Source: Mariprofundus sp. (lineage in GTDB: Bacteria > Pseudomonadota > Zetaproteobacteria > Mariprofundales > Mariprofundaceae). From it: a DNA stretch of 19,794 nt. Below are positions 7,081 through 14,341 of the stretch, one piece after another. Position 1 is the first letter of the stretch, and every line of letters begins with the position of its first letter. Under the pieces are notes generated by a model, which ran no database searches, was not told where the DNA came from, and saw only the letters and a program-made list of their open reading frames with translations. Where the stretch lies: NCBI GenBank assembly GCA_015485035.1, contig WFUI01000277.1, positions 1-19,794 on the forward strand. The letters are read 5' to 3'. Position numbers and translations under genes: made by a program.

Positions 7081-7681
7081 GAGTGCCTCCAAACATCTGT
7101 TGATCAACCAGTGCGCAGAGAATATGCAAACAGGTGATATGCATTTCCTGAATACGGGGCGTGGACGGATGTGAAATATTGAGGTGCAGTTTTACATGTG
7201 CATTGCGGCCCAGAGCGCCACCGTCTTTACCTGTCAGGGCAATGATTTTCATGCCGGTGGCAGCGGCTGCATTGGCAGCGGCTACAACATTTTCCGAATC
7301 GCCACTTGTGGAGATAGCCAGCAGCAGATCACCCGGACGGCCCAGCGCTTCAACCTGTCTGGAAAACACCTGAGCAAAGGAAAAATCATTGGCGATGCTG
7401 GTAATGACGGATGCATCATGGGTTAAGGCTACAGCTGCCATGCCGGGGCGGTTCATTTCAAAACGATTGACCAGTTCTGCAGCAAAATGCTGGGCATCAG
7501 CTGCGGAACCACCATTGCCGCAGGCCAATACTTTACCGCCATTTTTCAGGCAGTTGACGATGGCATGGGCTGCATCCTGCAGTGGCTCGGCCAGCTGTTT
7601 CAGGCACCGCCGACGCAGTTCAATTCCCTCAGTAAAGGCCTGTTCAATCAAAGGGTAGGCATTCTGATGACTGCTGTTCAC
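7070..7681 (-). CDS. gmhA: GmhA-type phosphoheptose isomerase (SIS domain)
   Basis: GmhA converts sedoheptulose 7-phosphate to D-glycero-D-manno-heptose 7-phosphate, the first step to ADP-heptose. The 203 residues form one SIS domain: phosphate-binding ACGNGGSAADAQHFAAEL (53-70) and AISTSGDSENV (122-132). His65, Glu69, Gln178 and His186 line up with the Zn and catalytic residues of GmhA; in the paralogue DiaA, as I recall it, the Glu and the last His are replaced. So, although it sits where E. coli has diaA, the residues favour GmhA. The start is GTG at 7679-7681, with GGAGG 10 nt upstream, and it overlaps the yraN stop as GTGA. The rfaE2 gene three places downstream supports the pathway assignment. 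Confidence 0.9.
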   Translation of the reverse strand: MNSSHQNAYPLIEQAFTEGIELRRRCLKQLAEPLQDAAHAIVNCLKNGGKVLACGNGGSAADAQHFAAELVNRFEMNRPGMAAVALTHDASVITSIANDFSFAQVFSRQVEALGRPGDLLLAISTSGDSENVVAAANAAAATGMKIIALTGKDGGALGRNAHVKLHLNISHPSTPRIQEMHITCLHILCALVDQQMFGGTHDH

Positions 7682-8040
7682 CTGATAATATCCTCCATGT
7701 GTTCAATGCGTGGAGGTATCCACGCCGGTAAGCCGACTCTAGGGGTCAGGATGATTAAATCAAAGCGGCATTGACAGTTGTTGTGGTTTGGGTGCCGGCT
7801 CAACCATGTCTCAGCTGCCGATCGCAAGCGGACGCATTTGTCCGGATGCATAGCCAGCAAGCTTGATTCACGCGACTGATGCGCTTTGACTTCAACAAAA
7901 ACAATCAGGTCACCGGATTGTGCGATAATATCAAGCTCGCCGCGCCCAAGCCGTATATTTCGTTCCAGAATCGTATATCCCCGCTGTTGCAGATAACGGG
8001 CTGCACGATCTTCTCCCCGCTGCCCCTGTTTTGTACTCAC
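7678..8040 (-). CDS. yraN: YraN family (UPF0102) endonuclease-fold protein
   Basis: This 120-residue protein matches the YraN family, small proteins with a restriction-endonuclease-like fold and no settled function. The conserved order is visible: RGEDRAARYLQQRGY (8-22), RNIRLGRGELDIIA (27-40) and VFVEVKAHQS (47-56), giving candidate metal ligands Glu10, Asp37 and Glu50 with Lys52. It starts with GTG at 8038-8040, 24 bp after the rsmI stop, and its end overlaps the gmhA start by four bases. The rsmI-yraN adjacency is common in proteobacteria. Confidence 0.93.
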   Translation of the reverse strand: MSTKQGQRGEDRAARYLQQRGYTILERNIRLGRGELDIIAQSGDLIVFVEVKAHQSRESSLLAMHPDKCVRLRSAAETWLSRHPNHNNCQCRFDLIILTPRVGLPAWIPPRIEHMEDIIR

Positions 8041-8064
8041 GGCACTTTGTTCATTGAGCTGAAT

Positions 8065-8922
8065 TCACGAACGTCCCGTAATCAGCGCATAGACTCGCGA
8101 TTTGCTGATGCCCAGTGCGTGGGCAACTGCCTTGGCACGTGCTGACGGGGGTAATGCCTGCATGGATGGCTCGTTCAGGCAGTCTGCAATTTGCTGGTCG
8201 GTAAGTGCAACGGTTTCGTCACTGGCCGGTCCGATTAACAATACGATTTCTCCGCGCGGGGTAGTTTGTTCAAAATGAGTTATCAATTCATCGGAGTGTC
8301 CCCGGACAAACTCTTCATGTAATTTGGTCAGTTCCCGGGCTACGACAAGCTCCCGTTCAGGTTGAATGCATGATTGCAAATCCTGCAATGTGGCCAACAG
8401 ACGACGCGGGGATTCAAGCAGTATGATGGTTTCATCTGCGCCGGCAATGCGATTTAATTCTGTCTGCCGCGATTTGCCGCTGCGGGGTAGAAATCCGGCA
8501 AAACGAAAATGATCGGTTGGCAGACCGGCGGCACATAGGGCAGTTAATATACTGCTGCAACCGGGAATCGGAACGATATTGATGGATTTGGCATGGAGAC
8601 TGCGCACCAGACGGTAGCCCGGGTCGGAAATTAACGGAGTACCGGCATCGGAAATCAGTGCGACATTTTCTCCACTTTCAAGTCGTGCCAGCAGGGTTTG
8701 GCTCATGGCCTCTTCATTATGCTCATGAACAGCAACCATAGGCGTTTTGATACCGTAATGTTGCAACAGCTTGCGACTGTTTCTTGTGTCTTCAGCAGCA
8801 ATCACATGGACGGATTTCAGCGTTTCAACGGCACGATAAGTCATATCGGCAAGGTTACCAATGGGGGTGGCGACGACGAATAGTTGGCCGTAAGCGGATA
8901 GATGTTTAGGCTGCGAATCCAT
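8065..8922 (-). CDS. rsmI: RsmI, 16S rRNA C1402 2'-O-methyltransferase
   Basis: RsmI methylates the 2'-OH of C1402 in the ribosomal P site, using SAM. The 285 residues show the family blocks in order: FVVATPIGNLAD (15-26), EDTRNSRKLLQHYGI (44-58), ALISDAGTPLISDPGYRLV (88-106), PGCSSILTAL, GFLPRSGKSR (143-152), LLESPRRL, and a C-terminal ARAKAVAHALGISKSRVYAL. Length is normal. The ATG at 8920-8922 shares two bases with the ATG of the divergent lpoA-like gene, so its promoter must lie within that gene unless the latter starts further in. It is the likely first gene of the eight-gene minus-strand run down to 4308. I see no good Shine-Dalgarno sequence at the usual distance. Confidence 0.95.
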   Translation of the reverse strand: MDSQPKHLSAYGQLFVVATPIGNLADMTYRAVETLKSVHVIAAEDTRNSRKLLQHYGIKTPMVAVHEHNEEAMSQTLLARLESGENVALISDAGTPLISDPGYRLVRSLHAKSINIVPIPGCSSILTALCAAGLPTDHFRFAGFLPRSGKSRQTELNRIAGADETIILLESPRRLLATLQDLQSCIQPERELVVARELTKLHEEFVRGHSDELITHFEQTTPRGEIVLLIGPASDETVALTDQQIADCLNEPSMQALPPSARAKAVAHALGISKSRVYALITGRS

Positions 8923-10843
8923 GTTCTGGATACATTATCTCTCCCGCTGGCCGACTGCAATGCTGGCTGTGACTTTTTCATTACTTCTACTCAGCGCCTG
9001 TCAGCCCAAAATGACATCGGAAACGATTGAAAAACCTGCTGCATCTCACATGGCCGAGGGGTTTAGGGGGGCTGCCGAAATACAAAGTATCATGGCCCAA
9101 TCCCGGGCTGGCGGAGATATCGGTATTTTGATGCGTGAACTGGATCGTTTGGCAGAAGGCGCTCCCGCACCGATTCGTGAGGAAGCGACGTTTCGCAAAG
9201 CCCAGTTGATGCTCGAAGCGAATCTTCAGGGTGCTGACGAAATTGCCAAATCTGCGATTCAGACATATCCGCAGCATGCACTGGTTCCCTATGCCCATTT
9301 CTGGATGGCCAGGTGGTGGCTGGAACAGGATGAGAGCGGGCGGGCTCTGGATCAGATGCAGCAGTCCCTGCGCCATCCCCGGCTGACGCGTGAACTGCTG
9401 ACTAAAATTCTGAGTCTGGGTCCTGAGCTTGCACAAAGATCCGGTGAACGTGAAGCTGTCGGATGGTTACTGGCTGCGGCTGAGGTCGATCAGGCAGGAC
9501 GGAATAACTGGTTGAGACTGGCGGCCCGGCGCGCTTCAATGGAAACAGTAGAACAATATTTGCTTGATAAGAAGCTGTCGCCGGATATTTTACCTGAGTT
9601 TGCGTTGTACGCCGGACGCGCACGACTGATGAGTGGCAATATTGAAGAAATTGGTAGGATTACGGATTTGTTGTCCACAGTCATGCCAAGTGCTCCGGAA
9701 ATCGGCCAGCTTCAATCCTGGGCATCCGGAGAAGTCAGGGCGGCGAAAATTGGTGTGATGCTGCCATTGAGCGGCAAGTATGCCCGTTATGGGCAGGAGG
9801 CTTTGCGTGGTATCCGGATTGCTCTGGCCGGGCTGGAATACAATGAGTACATTACCCTGCGCATTGAAGATACAGGCTCGGACCCAATCGCTGCAATCGA
9901 AGCTTACCGGCAACTGACCGATGAAGCTGTTCAAATTATCATTGGTCCGTTATTGGCAGAAACAACAGAAGCGTTGTTACCTTATCTTAAATCATCTGTT
10001 CCTGTGATCAGCCTGACTGGCAGAATGGATCTGGCGCATCGCTCGGAAGCACTGTTTATTCACACCCTGTCGCCTTTGGCACAGGTTAAAGTCATGGCCG
10101 AATATGCGTGGCAGCATGGAGCTGAACGCATGGTGGTGATTTCCGATGCCGGCGAAAAACAGACTGAAGCAGATATGTTTGTCGCTGCTTTTGAATCCCT
10201 GGGTGGCGAAGTGCTGCAGACCGTGCAACTGGAGTCCGGCATGATTGATTATCGTGACCGTTTGCGCCAATTGCGTTTTGAAACGGATGATGATGTTGTG
10301 CTGGCTGAACTGGATGAGGATTTGAATGTATTTTTGCCTGATATGGATATGGAAATACGTATGCCGGTAAATTTTGATGCGATATATCTGGCTTTGAATG
10401 GCAAACAGGTTGCCTTGCTGGCTGGTCAGATGGCCTATGCTGATATATCCGGATTGCCTGTTTATGGAAGCAGTCGCTGGCAGGACGGCCATTTGCTGGA
10501 TGATCGCGGTCGATATCTTTCACATGCCCGTTTTGCTTCATCGGGTCGGGTCAGAAATGATAGTGATGACCCGTCCGTACGCCGTTTTCAGTTTATTTAC
10601 AGGGAAACCTGGGGCAGCAACAAAACAACCGACCTTATGCGTCTGGCTTACGACACCATGCGTATTGCGACTGTAATGACCAGTCGTCTGGGACTGAAGG
10701 GAAACGCTATTTCTGATGCGTTACAGAATCCGGAAGGGTTTCCGGCCATGACCGGACATGTGCGTTTCGATCATGACGGGGTGGGGCAGAAACAACTGGA
10801 TATTTTCAGTATTAAAAAGGGGCAAATTGTCCCTGCAGGTTAG
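8921..10843 (+). CDS. lpoA: LpoA/YraM-like lipoprotein, penicillin-binding-protein activator
   Basis: The 640-residue protein is an LppC/LpoA-type lipoprotein; in E. coli LpoA spans the periplasm from the outer membrane and activates PBP1a. The signal ends in LLSAC (Cys27 from the ATG at 8921, or Cys14 if the ATG at 8960 is used). A helical TPR-like N-terminal half (about 40-265) is followed by a periplasmic-binding-protein-like half opening AKIGVMLPLSGKYARYGQEA and including IIGPLLAETTEALLPYL and LPVYGSSRWQDG. Length agrees with the family. It diverges from rsmI as in E. coli, but yraN, the SIS gene and dolP follow rsmI here instead. The 8921 start keeps Arg9 before the hydrophobic core and is preferred, although it overlaps the rsmI start codon. 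Converges with the SulP gene. Confidence 0.88.
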   Translation: MFWIHYLSRWPTAMLAVTFSLLLLSACQPKMTSETIEKPAASHMAEGFRGAAEIQSIMAQSRAGGDIGILMRELDRLAEGAPAPIREEATFRKAQLMLEANLQGADEIAKSAIQTYPQHALVPYAHFWMARWWLEQDESGRALDQMQQSLRHPRLTRELLTKILSLGPELAQRSGEREAVGWLLAAAEVDQAGRNNWLRLAARRASMETVEQYLLDKKLSPDILPEFALYAGRARLMSGNIEEIGRITDLLSTVMPSAPEIGQLQSWASGEVRAAKIGVMLPLSGKYARYGQEALRGIRIALAGLEYNEYITLRIEDTGSDPIAAIEAYRQLTDEAVQIIIGPLLAETTEALLPYLKSSVPVISLTGRMDLAHRSEALFIHTLSPLAQVKVMAEYAWQHGAERMVVISDAGEKQTEADMFVAAFESLGGEVLQTVQLESGMIDYRDRLRQLRFETDDDVVLAELDEDLNVFLPDMDMEIRMPVNFDAIYLALNGKQVALLAGQMAYADISGLPVYGSSRWQDGHLLDDRGRYLSHARFASSGRVRNDSDDPSVRRFQFIYRETWGSNKTTDLMRLAYDTMRIATVMTSRLGLKGNAISDALQNPEGFPAMTGHVRFDHDGVGQKQLDIFSIKKGQIVPAG

Positions 10844-10858
10844 GCCTGGTCATGGATA

Positions 10859-10891
10859 AAATCATTATTGATGTCTTTATGGCGATGATTT
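10859..10891. terminator. Weak hairpin between convergent lpoA-like and SulP genes
   Basis: AAATCAT at 10859-10865 and ATGATTT at 10885-10891 form a seven-base inverted repeat with a 19-base loop in the 46-bp gap between two convergent genes. It is AT-rich and lacks a T run, so any terminator function is doubtful. Confidence 0.2.
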
Positions 10892-12419
10892 ACGCCAGTT
10901 TGTCATCTGCGATGTGATAATTCGGGTCTTCCTTGATATTGACCTCGACCAGTTCGGCAGCAGTAGTCAGCAGTTTTCTGCATTCGGGACTCAGGTGGGT
11001 CAGATGCAGGTTTTTGCCGGCCTTTTTGTAACGTTCGGCCAGATTGTCAATGGCTTCGATGGCTGAATGATCGGCCAGTCGAGACATGGCGCAATCAATA
11101 TAGACTTCATCAGGATCATTTTCAGGGTCAAACAGCTCACTAAAACGGTGGACTGAGGCAAAAAACAGCGGGCCGTGTACCCGGTGTACTCTGGAGCCGT
11201 CAGCACGATCTTCGGTAATCAGATAGATATGGCGGGCCTGTTTCCAGGCGAATACCAGTGCCGTGGCAATGACACCGATAATCACGGCGGTGGCGAGATC
11301 GGTAAATACGGTGACAACAGCAACCAGAATACCGACAAATGAATCTTCGCGTGGAATTTTTTTCAGCAGATTAAAACTACCCCATTCAAATGTGCCGATC
11401 ACTACCATGAACATCAGGCCGACCAGTGCCGCCACTGGTACCATGGCAATCAGATCGGATGTAAACATGATGAATATCAGCAGAAACAGGGCGGCGGCAA
11501 TACCGGATAAATTACGCAGACCACCGGAAGATACATTGATCATGGTCTGACCGATCATGGCACATCCACCCATACCTCCGAAGAAACCGTTGATGGTATT
11601 GGCCAGTCCCTGTCCGATGGAGACTCGGTTGCCCTGACCGCGCGTACCGGTCATTTCATCGACAACACTCATGGTCAGCAGTGATTCGATCAGGCCGACA
11701 CCGGCCAGAATTATAGCGTAAGGGAGAATGATCTCGATCGTTTCAAGGTTGAACGGCACTTCCGGAATATGGAATGCCGGAAAACCACCACTGATATCAG
11801 CAATATCACCAACCGATTTGGTATCCAGACCGCCGAAAATAACAATCAGGCTGATGGTAATAATAGCTGCCAGACCGGCTGGAATGGCGCGGGTGATTTT
11901 GGGCAGAAAAAACATGATGGCCATGGTCAATGCAACCAGCCCGAGCATGGTGAACATTGGCTCGCCGCTGAGCCAGTGCATGGTGCCATCTGCCCCTTTA
12001 GTCTTGAATTGTTCCATCTGGGCGAGAAAAATCACGATTGCCAGACCGTTTACAAATCCGAGCATGACCGGATAGGGCACCATGCGAATGTATTTACCGA
12101 ATTTGGCCACGCCGAACAGGATTTGAATGATGCCGGTGAGAATGATAGTGACAAACAGGTATTCCACCCCGTGCTGTGCCACCAGAGCAACCATGACCAC
12201 GGCCATCGAACCTGTTGCTCCGGAAATCATGCCCGGACGGCCGCCGACCAGTGATGTAACCAGCCCCATCAAAAAGGCACCGTACAATCCGACCAGCGGA
12301 TTGACACCGGCGACAAAGGCAAAAGCGACGGCCTCCGGAACCAGCGCAAAGGCTACAGTTAAACCCGAAAGTATATCATCCTTGGCTTTGGCCGCGTGAT
12401 CATAATATAACTGAAACAT
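10890..12419 (-). CDS. SulP (SLC26) family anion transporter with STAS domain
   Basis: This 509-residue inner-membrane protein has the SulP core: KAKDDILSGLTVAFALVPEA near the N-terminus, RPGMISGATGSMAVV (61-75), the conserved mid segment GGMGGCAMIGQTMINVSSGG, 10 or more hydrophobic segments, and a cytoplasmic STAS domain over roughly the last 100 residues (VYIDCAMSRLADHSAIEAID). Known members carry sulfate, bicarbonate or other anions, often with Na+ or H+; the substrate cannot be read from sequence alone. Bicarbonate uptake would suit an autotroph but is a guess. The start at 12419 is chosen because GAGGAG (complement of 12425-12430) is 5 nt upstream; an in-frame ATG at 12452 would bury that site. 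It lies downstream of a strong terminator that closes the OmpA-like gene, so it likely has its own promoter. Confidence 0.93.
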   Translation of the reverse strand: MFQLYYDHAAKAKDDILSGLTVAFALVPEAVAFAFVAGVNPLVGLYGAFLMGLVTSLVGGRPGMISGATGSMAVVMVALVAQHGVEYLFVTIILTGIIQILFGVAKFGKYIRMVPYPVMLGFVNGLAIVIFLAQMEQFKTKGADGTMHWLSGEPMFTMLGLVALTMAIMFFLPKITRAIPAGLAAIITISLIVIFGGLDTKSVGDIADISGGFPAFHIPEVPFNLETIEIILPYAIILAGVGLIESLLTMSVVDEMTGTRGQGNRVSIGQGLANTINGFFGGMGGCAMIGQTMINVSSGGLRNLSGIAAALFLLIFIMFTSDLIAMVPVAALVGLMFMVVIGTFEWGSFNLLKKIPREDSFVGILVAVVTVFTDLATAVIIGVIATALVFAWKQARHIYLITEDRADGSRVHRVHGPLFFASVHRFSELFDPENDPDEVYIDCAMSRLADHSAIEAIDNLAERYKKAGKNLHLTHLSPECRKLLTTAAELVEVNIKEDPNYHIADDKLA

Positions 12420-12510
12420 GGGGGCTCCTCTGCACGCATTAGGGCGCGGCACTCTATGGATGGGGTATTTTAGTGCAAGACAAGTGACTGTTGTTTATCC
12501 GGGCAGAAAC

Positions 12511-12539
12511 AAAAAAACGGGCTGCCGAAGCAGCCCGTT
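12511..12539 (-). terminator. Rho-independent terminator of the OmpA-like operon
   Basis: Read on the minus strand, a perfect 10-bp GC-rich stem (AACGGGCTGC with GCAGCCCGTT) closes on a four-base TTCG loop and runs directly into a stretch of T. It starts 24 bp after the stop of the OmpA-like gene at 12564 and precedes the SulP gene, so it separates the two transcription units. Confidence 0.93.
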
Positions 12540-12563
12540 CCAGTGATACAAGTCTGTCAGACT

Positions 12564-13202
12564 TTAATTCTGAACACGCAGTTCAACACGGCGATTCTTG
12601 GCTCTGCCTTCTTTGGTACCATTGCTGGCAACAGGTTGAGATTCTCCGTAGCCCTTTGAGGTTAGGCGGGAGGCATCAATGCCATGGGCAACAAGATAGT
12701 CCATCACGCTTGCAGCCCGGCGTTCAGACAGCGACTGGTTGTATTCATCTGACCCGCTGCTGTCGGTATGCGCTGCCACTTCAACATGAATACTGGCGCG
12801 ACGTTTCAGAGTTGCGACTGCCTTGTCCAGTGTGGCAATAGAGCTGGACTTGAGTTCGGCGCTGTCATGGTTGAAATAAACACCTTCCAGTTTGATGATT
12901 TCAGGTTTGCATGCCACTTTTGATTTTTCGAGAGCCTGCTTGGCTTTGTTTTCAGCCGTAGCAGCAAGTTCGGCATTTTCATCAGGGTGGTAGTCATCTT
13001 CACTGAACTCATGAGCAGCCCAGTACAGAGAGGCAACGGCTTGAGCCTGCAGTTTAGGCGCACATTTTTCAGCACCGGCTGCTTTGGCAGCTGCGATGGC
13101 AGCACGTGCACTGGACAGTTCATCAATATTTATATCAGGTGTGACAGCGGCACAGGCGGTTAAAGACAAGGCGGCAGCAAATATAGTAATACGACGCATC
13201 AT
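12564..13202 (-). CDS. OmpA-family peptidoglycan-binding lipoprotein
   Basis: The 212-residue protein has a lipoprotein signal ending LSLTAC (Cys17), an Ala/Lys-rich helical N-terminal domain (ARAAIAAAKAAGAEKCAPKL, DUF4398-like in style), and a C-terminal OmpA domain from about residue 105. That domain shows YFNHDSAEL, the diaminopimelate-binding region AAHTDSSGSDEYNQSLSERR and the closing GRAKNRRVELRV. It probably ties the outer membrane to the cell wall, as Pal and related lipoproteins do. AGGGGG lies just before the ATG at 13202; a second in-frame ATG follows directly. The start overlaps the stop of the small upstream gene by four bases, so they form one operon with the promoter at 13475-13503 and the terminator at 12511-12539. 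Confidence 0.92.
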   Translation of the reverse strand: MMRRITIFAAALSLTACAAVTPDINIDELSSARAAIAAAKAAGAEKCAPKLQAQAVASLYWAAHEFSEDDYHPDENAELAATAENKAKQALEKSKVACKPEIIKLEGVYFNHDSAELKSSSIATLDKAVATLKRRASIHVEVAAHTDSSGSDEYNQSLSERRAASVMDYLVAHGIDASRLTSKGYGESQPVASNGTKEGRAKNRRVELRVQN

Positions 13203-13444
13203 TTTGCACCCCCTGCCATGGCGGCATGCTTTTCAGCCATATTGATAAATGCTCTGGCAGTATTTACATCGTGCTGCCATTTTTCGGTTTCTGCTATACT
13301 GGCAAGTTCCCGAGCCAGATGGGCATGATAATTGTTATTTCCCTCAAGCTGTGCAGTCAATGCCACCGAGCGGTCTTCAATACTCGAAGCACTGGCAGGC
13401 AGGGAAAATGCAAATAGTGTAAATAAAAACAATATAATTCTCAT
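13199..13444 (-). CDS. Small exported helical protein, partner of the OmpA-like lipoprotein
   Basis: I do not recognise this 81-residue protein. MRIILFLFTLFAFSLPASA is a clean signal peptide, and the 62-residue mature chain looks mainly helical (IEDRSVALTAQLEGNNNYHA, AFINMAEKHAAMAG) with no Cys. It is read from the ATG at 13444 because a GGAGGAGGAG repeat lies 6 nt upstream; the open frame continues to 13540, but that extension would cover the promoter. Its stop overlaps the OmpA-like start (ATGA), so the two are made together. The helical composition is similar to the N-terminal domain of the neighbour, which hints at a shared coiled arrangement at the cell wall; that is inference. Confidence 0.8.
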   Translation of the reverse strand: MRIILFLFTLFAFSLPASASSIEDRSVALTAQLEGNNNYHAHLARELASIAETEKWQHDVNTARAFINMAEKHAAMAGGAK

Positions 13445-13474
13445 AGAATTCTCCTCCTCCTTGGAATAGGGCCT

Positions 13475-13503
13475 ATTATAGCAGGATGTTGGAGATTTGT
13501 AAC
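13475..13503 (-). promoter_or_regulatory. Sigma-70-type promoter of the small protein/OmpA-like operon
   Basis: On the minus strand a perfect TATAAT (complement of 13475-13480) is preceded by TGC, forming an extended -10. GTTACA (complement of 13498-13503), four of six matches to TTGACA, lies 17 bp upstream. The predicted transcript would start about 25 bp before the ATG at 13444. Confidence 0.72.
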
Positions 13504-13611
13504 AATTTGATTTGATAGAAAACGATATGTGCCAGAGCACGTGCAGGATAAAAAAGGACTATTTTGCTATTCGCCATGGCCAAAATTAGTGTGAAACAGG
13601 TATCGAAACTC

Positions 13612-13665
13612 TTAAGGAAATGCTGATTTTTTTGTCAGAGAGGCAATAGATCAGTGTTTCCTCAA
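13612..13665 (-). terminator. Long hairpin overlapping the hflD stop codon
   Basis: Two 16-base arms (13612-13627 and 13650-13665) are inverted copies with two mismatches and one G-U pair, separated by 22 bases that include seven T/A. On the minus strand the hairpin begins at the hflD stop. No T run follows it, so termination would be imperfect; it might instead protect the 3' end of the message. Confidence 0.45.
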
Positions 13666-14306
13666 GTCAGATGTTGCACCATCTCAAGTTCGTGCAACAA
13701 TGCCTTGCGTCTGAGTAGCAGGTTCAAGCGACTCCCTCCATGTTTGTGCCATAAGTGGGCGGCGTGCAGGCCGGACATCAGCAGCGCCCGTACACGTTGG
13801 GTATTGCCGGTCTGGCTTAGATATTCTGTCTTTCCGTGAACAATGATGCGTGGTTTCATGGTGCTGATGGTTTCACCATACAGACCAGCAATGGCTGCAA
13901 TTATATTGTTGTGCATACTATCGCCGAAATATTGTTTCTGATGTGTGATGCGTTGCATGCCCTCGGCCAGTTTATGACACATGGGGGTGTTTTTCGCTAG
14001 TCGTCGTTCAAGCGTCATCAGACCGGCGCTGTATATCATCAGTGCTTTTGCTTGTGGTAGATTGCTACCATTTAAAAGTCCGGTGCAAATCCGCAAGCCC
14101 GTAGTTAAGCCGGAAATGCCGCCATATAGCTGTGATATGTCATGCTCAGTTGTCTGGGGCACGGGAAACATGCTTTCCATCAGTACTTTGCAATCCTCTG
14201 CATCCATTACCCCTTTGCGGGCAATGCAGTCAACCAGATAGACTGCCTGTGTCAGGGCTGCAAGCGCTATGGTACGTTGGGCCAGTGGTGTTGTGTAGGA
14301 AGACAT
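13662..14306 (-). CDS. hflD: HflD-like protein (lysogenization regulator homologue)
   Basis: The 214-residue protein matches HflD (YcfC): an N-terminal QRTIALAALTQAVYLVDCIA segment, YGGISGLTTGLRI, MTLERRLAKN, IAAIAGLYGETIS, KPRIIVHG, RVRALLMSGLHAAHLWHKHG and the closing MVQHLT are arranged as in the E. coli protein and at the same length. E. coli HflD is a peripheral inner-membrane protein that binds phage lambda CII; its normal cellular role is unclear. The usual neighbours mnmA and purB are absent here. The start at 14306 gives the family's length; the frame is open to 14372, but upstream bases hold the other gene's start region. No strong Shine-Dalgarno is seen. A DUF455 gene diverges 35 bp away. 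Confidence 0.88.
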   Translation of the reverse strand: MSSYTTPLAQRTIALAALTQAVYLVDCIARKGVMDAEDCKVLMESMFPVPQTTEHDISQLYGGISGLTTGLRICTGLLNGSNLPQAKALMIYSAGLMTLERRLAKNTPMCHKLAEGMQRITHQKQYFGDSMHNNIIAAIAGLYGETISTMKPRIIVHGKTEYLSQTGNTQRVRALLMSGLHAAHLWHKHGGSRLNLLLRRKALLHELEMVQHLT

Positions 14307-14341
14307 GCGGCTATGCTGGAGGTATAAATGGAGATGCTCAA

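Noticed and set aside
11728..12254. Long open frames antisense to the SulP gene
   Set aside because: They have low-complexity Asn/Thr/Ser/His-rich translations with no starts supported by ribosome sites; they are shadows of the transporter codons.
12420..12452. Earlier ATG for the SulP transporter
   Set aside because: It would place the GAGGAG ribosome site inside the coding region; the ATG at 12419 has correct spacing and gives a normal SulP N-terminus.
13445..13540. Earlier start of the small exported protein
   Set aside because: The extension covers the TATAAT promoter and the ribosome site and would put about 32 residues before a clean signal peptide.
14132..14341. Long N-terminal extension of the DUF455 open frame
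   Set aside because: It overlaps hflD antisense, has no signal or domain character, and a good ribosome site points to the GTG at 14342.
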